DNA from: DASUAO01 sp046484625
GTDB lineage: Bacteria > Actinomycetota > Acidimicrobiia > IMCC26256 > PALSA-555
DNA length: 20,702 bases
Direction: 5' to 3'
Assembly: GCA_046484625.1 (NCBI GenBank)
Contig: JAWOIO010000162.1
Location: 1-20,702, forward strand
Part shown: positions 14,605 through 20,702 of the stretch, in pieces
Position numbering within the stretch: position 1 is the first letter of the stretch
How the letters are laid out: the number at the start of each line of letters is the position of its first letter
The notes under the pieces: generated by a model
Told to the model about the DNA's origin: nothing
Databases searched by the model: none
The model's input: the letters and a program-made list of their open reading frames with translations, nothing else
Made by a program: the position numbers and the translations under genes

Positions 14605-15475
14605 CCGCGGCTTCCCCGTCCGCCTCCGGTTCTCGAAGCGGGGCAAGGTGCGGTTCGTCTCGCATCGAGACCTCGCGCGTGGGTTCGAGCGGGCGTTCCG
14701 GATCTCGGAGCTGCCGCTCGCGTTCACCGAGGGCTTCAACCCCCGCCCGAGGGTGAGCCTCGGGCTCGCGCTCGGGGTGGGCCACGAGAGCGACGCCGAG
14801 TACCTCGATCTCGAGCTCGCAGCGACGATCGAGCTCGACACGCTGGCGGCCGAGCTCTCCGAGTCGCTCCCGGTCGGTGTCGAGGTCGACGGTGCGGTGC
14901 CGCTCGTCCCGCGGGCGCCCGCACTCCAGAAGGCGATCACGAGCGTCGGGTACCGCATCCGCCCCGCGATGGAGCCCGTCGACGTCGACCTCGCGGTCGA
15001 GCGGGCGCTCACCGCGACCGAGATCCCGATCGAGACGACGCGCAAGGGCCGGCCCGTCGTCGAGGACCTCAGGCCCGGTATCCGTCGACTCGGTGTGGTC
15101 GACGGCGCAGTCGAAGTGGAATTGGCAACCCAGCCACGCGGGATCCGACCGGCCGAGCTGGTCGGCGCGCTGCGTGTGCTTGCAGGGGGTGCCCGGACCG
15201 ATGGTGAGGACCGGGTGCTGCGAACGAATCAATGGATCGAACGCGACGGCGCGCGGCGCGAGCCGCTGGAAGCCGATCGCGCTCCGCGTGTGTCCGACGA
15301 CGCACGCGCGACGAGCAAAGGAACGCCACATGACAGAGGACACGACCACCCCGGCACCGAACCCGGCACCGACCCCGAACCCGGCCCCCGCCCCGGAGAA
15401 CGAGCCGACGGCACCGACGCGGGAGCCAGTCTCGGAGACCCACGAGGCGCCGTCCTCGCGAGCCGCACGCACTGA
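14594..15475 (+). CDS. Radical-SAM-linked protein (TIGR03936 / DUF2344)
   Basis: The 293-aa protein begins MRGDRGFPVRLRFSKRGKVR. The conserved part KVRFVSHRDLARGFERAFR, followed by LPLAFTEGFNPRPRVS and LGVGHESDAEYLDLEL, is diagnostic of the family that always accompanies TIGR03960 radical-SAM proteins. It probably assists or delivers substrate to that enzyme, but its function is unknown. The recognisable domain ends near residue 215. The last 48 residues are Pro/Gly/Asp-rich and are encoded by bases that also encode the start of RNase E in another frame, a 146-nt overlap. The tail may be a recent extension after loss of an earlier stop. The start is set by GGAGG at 14583-14587. Confidence 0.85.
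   Translation: MRGDRGFPVRLRFSKRGKVRFVSHRDLARGFERAFRISELPLAFTEGFNPRPRVSLGLALGVGHESDAEYLDLELAATIELDTLAAELSESLPVGVEVDGAVPLVPRAPALQKAITSVGYRIRPAMEPVDVDLAVERALTATEIPIETTRKGRPVVEDLRPGIRRLGVVDGAVEVELATQPRGIRPAELVGALRVLAGGARTDGEDRVLRTNQWIERDGARREPLEADRAPRVSDDARATSKGTPHDRGHDHPGTEPGTDPEPGPRPGERADGTDAGASLGDPRGAVLASRTH
15317..15323 (+). promoter_or_regulatory. Shine-Dalgarno of rne
   Basis: AAAGGAA lies six bases before the ATG at 15330. It is one of the better ribosome-binding sites in the window and favours this start for rne even though it is 146 nt inside the preceding gene. The alternative ATG at 15522 lies beyond the overlap but lacks such a site. Confidence 0.6.
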
Positions 15476-17510
15476 CCGGGGCGCCGAACGGGGGACGGCG
15501 CCCGACTCGACGTCGCCTGACATGACATCGGACGAGGCCCGATCCGGCGACTCCGAGGGCGGGGGCGGCACCGGTGCGCCCCGGCGGCGTCGACGCGGAT
15601 CGCGCGGGGGCCGCAACCGCAACCGCAACCGTCGGCCCGAGGGCGCGGGTGGAGCCGGCGCCGGGTCGTCGGGGGCGACTGGCTCCGCCGGGTCGTCGGG
15701 TCGACCGTCGGGTGGGTCGGCCCCCGCGCAGTCCGGCGTGCAGTCCGGCGACGAGCAGTCCGACGAGCCCGGCGACTGGCGCAGTCCCGAAGCCGATCGC
15801 GGGCTCACGAGCGAAGACGTCGCAGCCGAGGCGCGCGCCGATGCGGGGCTACAGCCACCCGCGGGGGTGACGCCGGCCGCGGCCGGTGCCGCCCCGAGTC
15901 GGCCGAAGATCGGTGACACGCGTCCGGCTCCGCCGACGCCGCCGTCCGAGGGCTCCGGTTCGGGCTCGGGCGGCTCCGGAGGATCCGGTGCGGGTGCAGG
16001 TGGCGGCCGGCGTCGGCGTCGAGGAGGGCGCGGTCGCGGGCGCGGAGGATCAGGGTCGGGCAACGGTGGTCAGGGCCGGCAGGGCCAGGGCAACGGGGGC
16101 CGTGGAGGCCCTCGGCCCACGCCCGACGATGTCGTCCATGCCGATCTCGGCGTCGACGAGGCGTTCGACTCCGAGGAGCTCGACGAGGCGACCATGGAGC
16201 GTCGCCGGGGCCGGACCCGCAAGGGTCGCCCCGCCGGTCGCTACACGATGTGCGTCCACGTGCGGCCCGACGGGCACACGCACATCGCGCTGCTCGAGGG
16301 TCGCGTGCTGGTCGAGCACTCGGTCAGCACTGCCGGCGACGACGACATGTCGATCGACGGGAACATCTACCTCGGTCGGGTCCAGAACGTGCTGCCCGGC
16401 ATGGAGGCCGCGTTCGTCGACATCGCCACGCCGAAGAACGGCGTCCTCTACCGCGGCGACGTCGCCTGGGACAAGGACGCGATCGAGGGCTCGGCACCGA
16501 AGATCGAGCGGATGCTCAAGAACGGTCAGAACGTCGTGGTGCAGGTCACCAAGAACCCGATCGGCGCCAAGGGGGCTCGCCTGACGCAGGAGGTCAGTCT
16601 CGCCGGCCGGTTCGTGGTCATGGTCCCCGGTCAGCCGGCGACGTACGGCATCTCGAAGCGCCTTCCGGAGGACGAGCGCAAGCGGCTGCGGCGGGTCCTC
16701 GAGGGGCTCCGTCCGCCCGACGCCGGTCTGATCGTGCGCACGGCCGCCGAGGGCGCGACGGCCGACGAGCTCGAGCGCGACATGCGCCGGCTCAAGCAGC
16801 AGTGGGCCCAGATCTCGGAGGTCGTGGAACGGTCGAAGTCGGCCCGGCTGCTCTATCAGGAGCCGCCGCTCGTGATGCGACTGCTGCGCGAGGAGTTCAC
16901 CAAGGAGTACCGAGCGGTCCTCATCGACGACCGCGCCATGTACGACGAGGTCCGTGCCTACATCGAGGCCGTCACGCCCGAGCTCGCCGAGCGCATCGAG
17001 TACTACGACGAGGCCGAGGAGTCGCTCCCGCTGTTCGAGCGCCACCACGTGCAGGAGCAGCTCCTCAAGGCCCTCGACCGGAAGGTCTGGCTCCCGTCAG
17101 GGGGGTCGCTCATCATCGAGCGGACCGAGGCACTCACGGTCGTCGACGTGAACACCGGCAAGAACGTCGGCAAGTCGAACCTCGAGGAGACCGTGTTCAA
17201 GAACAATCTGGAGGCCGCCGACGAGGTGGCCCGCCAGCTCCGGCTCCGGGACATCGGCGGGATCATCGTCATCGACTTCATCGACATGGAGATCCGCAAG
17301 AACCGGGATCAGGTGGCCGCCCGACTGCGGGATGCGCTCGCCCGGGACAAGACCCGGACCCAGGTCTTCGACATCTCCGAGCTGGGGCTGGTCGAGATGA
17401 CCAGGAAGCGGGTCTCAGAAGGTCTCGTGGAGTCGGTGAGCCAGACCTGCGAGACCTGCCAGGGTCGGGGCTACCTCCTCGACGAGACCCTGCTCGAGGA
17501 GCTGCAGTAA
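15330..17510 (+). CDS. rne: Ribonuclease E/G family endoribonuclease
   Basis: This 726-aa single-strand-specific endoribonuclease acts in mRNA decay and rRNA processing. Residues 1 to about 300 look disordered: Pro/Ala repeats (PAPNPAPTPNPAPAP), then Gly/Ser/Arg tracts such as RGSRGGRNRNRNRR and GRRRRRGGRGRGRGG that could bind RNA. The conserved part starts at about 304 with an S1 domain (GNIYLGRVQNVLPGMEAAFV), then the 5'-sensor/DNase-like region (GARLTQEVSLAGRFVVMVPG). Catalytic metal-binding aspartates are D606 (VVDVNTGK) and D649 (VIDFIDM). The zinc-link cysteines are C707 and C710 (CETCQGRG). The protein stops 16 residues later, so it lacks a C-terminal degradosome scaffold. The upstream reading frame is open to 14877, but ATG 15330 has the Shine-Dalgarno. 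Confidence 0.92.
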   Translation: MTEDTTTPAPNPAPTPNPAPAPENEPTAPTREPVSETHEAPSSRAARTDRGAERGTAPDSTSPDMTSDEARSGDSEGGGGTGAPRRRRRGSRGGRNRNRNRRPEGAGGAGAGSSGATGSAGSSGRPSGGSAPAQSGVQSGDEQSDEPGDWRSPEADRGLTSEDVAAEARADAGLQPPAGVTPAAAGAAPSRPKIGDTRPAPPTPPSEGSGSGSGGSGGSGAGAGGGRRRRRGGRGRGRGGSGSGNGGQGRQGQGNGGRGGPRPTPDDVVHADLGVDEAFDSEELDEATMERRRGRTRKGRPAGRYTMCVHVRPDGHTHIALLEGRVLVEHSVSTAGDDDMSIDGNIYLGRVQNVLPGMEAAFVDIATPKNGVLYRGDVAWDKDAIEGSAPKIERMLKNGQNVVVQVTKNPIGAKGARLTQEVSLAGRFVVMVPGQPATYGISKRLPEDERKRLRRVLEGLRPPDAGLIVRTAAEGATADELERDMRRLKQQWAQISEVVERSKSARLLYQEPPLVMRLLREEFTKEYRAVLIDDRAMYDEVRAYIEAVTPELAERIEYYDEAEESLPLFERHHVQEQLLKALDRKVWLPSGGSLIIERTEALTVVDVNTGKNVGKSNLEETVFKNNLEAADEVARQLRLRDIGGIIVIDFIDMEIRKNRDQVAARLRDALARDKTRTQVFDISELGLVEMTRKRVSEGLVESVSQTCETCQGRGYLLDETLLEELQ

Positions 17511-17513
17511 GAT
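17508..17513 (+). promoter_or_regulatory. Possible -10 box of rplU-rpmA overlapping the rne stop
   Basis: TAAGAT begins with the TAA stop of rne. Transcription from about 17520 would give a leader of about 33 nt with GAGG (17540-17543) before the rplU ATG. No -35 element is recognisable. Confidence 0.35.
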
Positions 17514-17552
17514 CACGGTTTCCCCCAGCTCCACGTCTCGAGGCAGTCGCGC

Positions 17553-17879
17553 ATGTACGCAGTCATCCGCACCGGCGGGAAGCAGTACAAGGTCGAGTCC
17601 GGCCAGCAGCTCGCGGTCGAGAAGCTCTCGGTCGACGGTGCCGCCGCGACCGAAGGGGCCGAGCTCGAGCTCGAGCCGCTGATGCTCGTCGACGGCGACA
17701 CCGTCCTGGCCACGCCCGGCCAGCTCGGGTCGGCGAAGGTGAAGGCGCGCGTGGTCGGCGAGACGAAGGGCAAGAAGATCCAGGGCTTCACGTACAAGAA
17801 CAAGTCGAACCAGCGTCGCCGCTGGGGCCACCGCCAGCACTACTCCCTGATCGAGATCACCGACATCCTGCCCGGCTGA
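17553..17879 (+). CDS. rplU: 50S ribosomal protein L21
   Basis: This 108-aa protein has the full L21 length. MYAVIRTGGKQYKVESGQQL is the family N-terminus. The C-terminal basic stretch FTYKNKSNQRRRWGHRQHYS contacts 23S rRNA, and the end is IEITDIL. GAGG at 17540-17543 precedes the ATG by nine bases. It is followed 26 nt later by rpmA, the near-universal pairing. Confidence 0.98.
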   Translation: MYAVIRTGGKQYKVESGQQLAVEKLSVDGAAATEGAELELEPLMLVDGDTVLATPGQLGSAKVKARVVGETKGKKIQGFTYKNKSNQRRRWGHRQHYSLIEITDILPG

Positions 17880-17905
17880 GCAGGAACCGCAGAAGGACAC
17901 GACCG

Positions 17906-18160
17906 ATGTCGAAGAAGAAGGGTGCCGCCTCCTCCCGCAACGGCCGCGACTCCGCGGCTCAGCGTCTGGGGGTCAAGGTCCACTCCGGCCAGACCGTGAC
18001 GGCCGGGTCGATCATCGTCCGCCAGCGCGGCACGAAGTTCCACCCGGGTGAGAACGTCGGCCGTGGGGGAGACGACACGTTGTTCGCGACCGCCGCCGGC
18101 GTCGTGCAGTTCGGCCGCCGTCGCGGCCGGAAGCTCGTCGACGTCACGCCTGCTTCCTGA
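17906..18160 (+). CDS. rpmA: 50S ribosomal protein L27
   Basis: This 84-aa protein begins MSKKKGAASSRNGRDSAAQR and contains VRQRGTKFHPGENVGRGGDD, both diagnostic of L27, whose N-terminus reaches the peptidyl-transferase centre. There is no Firmicutes-type cleavable N-terminal extension. AGAAGGA at 17891-17897 is a strong Shine-Dalgarno eight bases upstream. It is probably the last gene of the rplU-rpmA unit, since a long hairpin follows. Confidence 0.98.
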   Translation: MSKKKGAASSRNGRDSAAQRLGVKVHSGQTVTAGSIIVRQRGTKFHPGENVGRGGDDTLFATAAGVVQFGRRRGRKLVDVTPAS

Positions 18161-18217
18161 GCGCTCCTTCCTCTTCGCTGCTTCCGCTGCGCTCCATCTC
18201 CACTGGCAAGGTTCGCT

Positions 18218-18240
18218 CGGCGCCGGGATGCCCGGCGCCG
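18218..18240 (+). terminator. GC-rich hairpin after rpmA
   Basis: CGGCGCCGGG (18218-18227) and CCCGGCGCCG (18231-18240) form a perfect 10-bp stem with a 3-nt loop. It is the strongest hairpin seen in an intergenic region of the window. No T-run follows. Position between rpmA and a separately promoted obgE suggests termination. The rest of the 159-bp gap shows only the obgE -10 box. Confidence 0.5.
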
Positions 18241-18308
18241 CCCTTCGGGACGCTCACCGCGCGCTCCGTCCGTCGCGCATAGGCGTCGGCGAGCGCGCCC
18301 CCCGTCCG

Positions 18309-18314
18309 TATCAT
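18309..18314 (+). promoter_or_regulatory. Putative -10 box of obgE (leaderless start)
   Basis: TATCAT lies five bases before the GTG at 18320 and no Shine-Dalgarno intervenes. The same geometry is seen before valS and the amidohydrolase, which supports a leaderless mRNA for obgE-proB. Confidence 0.5.
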
Positions 18315-18319
18315 TTGTC

Positions 18320-19572
<1,253 letters not shown>

Positions 19573-19573
<1 letters not shown>

Positions 19574-20676
19574 TGCCGGAGCATGGTCACCAGATCGTCG
19601 TGGTGAAGATCGGGACGTCGTCGATCACCTCCGACTCCGGAGAGCTCGACGACAAGGCGGTCGTCAAGCTGTGCTCGGAGGTCGCCGGCGCGCGCTCGGA
19701 GGGACACGAGGTCGTCGTCGTGGTGTCGGGCGCGATTGCCGCCGGGCTGCCGGCCCTGGGGCTGCACGAGCGTCCCGACGACATCGGGACGCTCCAGGCG
19801 ATCGCCGCCGTTGGCCAACCCCGGCTCATGGAGCGGATCGGGGCGATCCTCAGAGGCGACGGGCTCGTCGCGGGGCAGGTGCTGCTCACGCCCCACGACT
19901 TCGGGCACCGTTCGCAGTACCTGCACGCCCGCAAGACGTTGCGGCGACTCCTCGACCTGGGAGTGGTCCCGGTCGTCAACGAGAACGACACGGTCGCCGA
20001 CGACGAGATCCGATTCGGCGACAACGATCGTCTCGCTGCGTTGGTCTCGCATCTCGTGTCCGCGGACCTGCTCGTCCTCCTCACCGACACGCCGGGGATG
20101 TTCACCGCCGACCCGCGCCTCGATTCCGAGGCCTCCCTGATCGACGAGATCGTCGAGGTCGACGCCGCCCTCGAGGGACTCGCCGGCGGTTCGGGGACCG
20201 ATCGCGGCAGCGGGGGGATGGCGAGCAAGCTCGCGGCCGCCAAGATCGCCGCGTGGTCGGGCGTGCGGGTGGTGATCGCAGCTGCCGACCTGGCCGGTGT
20301 GGTGCGCGATGCGGTCGACGGGCGACCGGTCGGGACCGCGGTCCGGGCCCGTCCGACGAGGCTCCCGAGCCGCAAGCTCTGGATCGCGTTCGCACTCGGC
20401 TCGGCGGGCCGGGTCGTGGTCGACGCCGGCGCCCGGGCCGCGCTCACCGGCGACGGGCGATCGCTGCTCCCGGCCGGTGTTCGGGCGGTCGAGGGCGACT
20501 TCGCCGCCGACGATGCGGTCGAGGTGGTCACCGACGACGGGACGGCGTTCGCGAAGGGGCTCGTGCGGTACTCGGCGGCCACCCTCCGGGTCGTCGCCGG
20601 CGCCCGGACCTCCGACCTCCCGGACGGCGCGCCACACGAGGTGATCCACCGGGACGACCTCGTCGTCCTCCCGTAG
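19573..20676 (+). CDS. proB: Glutamate 5-kinase
   Basis: This 367-aa enzyme phosphorylates glutamate in the first step of proline synthesis. The amino-acid-kinase domain begins IVVVKIGTSSITSDSGELDD. It has VVSGAIAAGLPALGL, VPVVNENDTVADDEIRFGDND (substrate loop) and GSGGMASKLAAAKIA (nucleotide/feedback region). A C-terminal PUA domain spans about 275-365 (LLPAGVRAVEGDFAADDAVEV), as in E. coli-type ProB. Length is typical, and the start is fixed by the TGATG overlap with obgE. A proA partner, if adjacent, would lie beyond the window. The last 26 bases of the window show no feature. Confidence 0.96.
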
Positions 20677-20702
20677 GCCCTGGAGCACCCGGCCCACCCG
20701 GA

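Noticed and set aside
14877..15329. Upstream extension of the rne reading frame
   Set aside because: It overlaps the conserved part of the DUF2344 gene, is Ser/Arg-rich, and has no good start. The Shine-Dalgarno supports 15330.
15350..15400. Pro-rich repeat coding for PAPNPAPTPNPAPAP as a DNA-level repeat element
   Set aside because: It is short, imperfect and in frame. It is better explained as low-complexity protein sequence in the RNase E N-terminus.

Overview
The window is a high-GC stretch with every recognisable gene on the + strand, packed tightly and often with overlapping stop and start codons. The gene order is clpX (3' end) - valS - folC - ndk - mreB - mreC - mreD - amidohydrolase - mrdA (PBP2) - rodA - radical-SAM protein - radical-SAM-linked protein - rne/rng - rplU - rpmA - obgE - proB. 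From general knowledge this is the conserved actinobacterial chromosomal neighbourhood: Streptomyces keeps ndk-mreBCD-pbp2-rodA-rne-rplU-rpmA-obg-proB together, and Mycobacterium keeps a version without mre. The GC content, the frequent GTG starts, the RNase E with its disordered part at the N-terminus and the mre/rod genes suggest a rod-shaped actinobacterium, possibly a deep lineage such as Acidimicrobiia. That placement is an inference.

Region by region: 1-120 is the C-terminus of ClpX. 121-430 is a non-coding gap filled by a mosaic of degenerate repeats (order A-B-B-A-B), followed by a TAGAAT box close to the valS ATG. 431-4817 holds valS, folC and ndk. The valS-folC junction carries three perfect 17-bp tandem repeats that create a chain of TGATG stop/start overlaps. 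5049-7526 is mreBCD. 7583-9241 is a Tat-exported amidohydrolase of the D-aminoacylase type that splits the elongation cluster and has lost the usual H-x-H metal motif. 9304-12512 is the PBP2/RodA peptidoglycan synthase pair. 12586-15475 is a pair of uncharacterised proteins, a radical-SAM enzyme and its linked partner. 15330-17510 is RNase E/G, 17553-18160 ribosomal proteins L21 and L27, 18320-19573 the Obg GTPase and 19573-20676 glutamate 5-kinase.

Together the genes cover growth functions: tRNA charging, folate polyglutamylation, nucleotide balance, lateral wall synthesis (MreB scaffold, MreC/MreD, PBP2 transpeptidase, RodA glycosyltransferase), RNA decay and ribosome assembly. Several transcription units appear to start with a TANNNT box only 5-10 nt before the start codon, which suggests leaderless mRNAs for valS, ndk, the amidohydrolase, the radical-SAM gene and obgE.

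Most of the window is core genome. The features that stand out are the TGATG reinitiation ladder before folC, the altered amidohydrolase inside the wall cluster, the uncharacterised radical-SAM pair beside RNase E, and a 146-nt out-of-frame overlap between the radical-SAM-linked gene and rne. No tRNA, rRNA, CRISPR array, IS element or prophage was seen.
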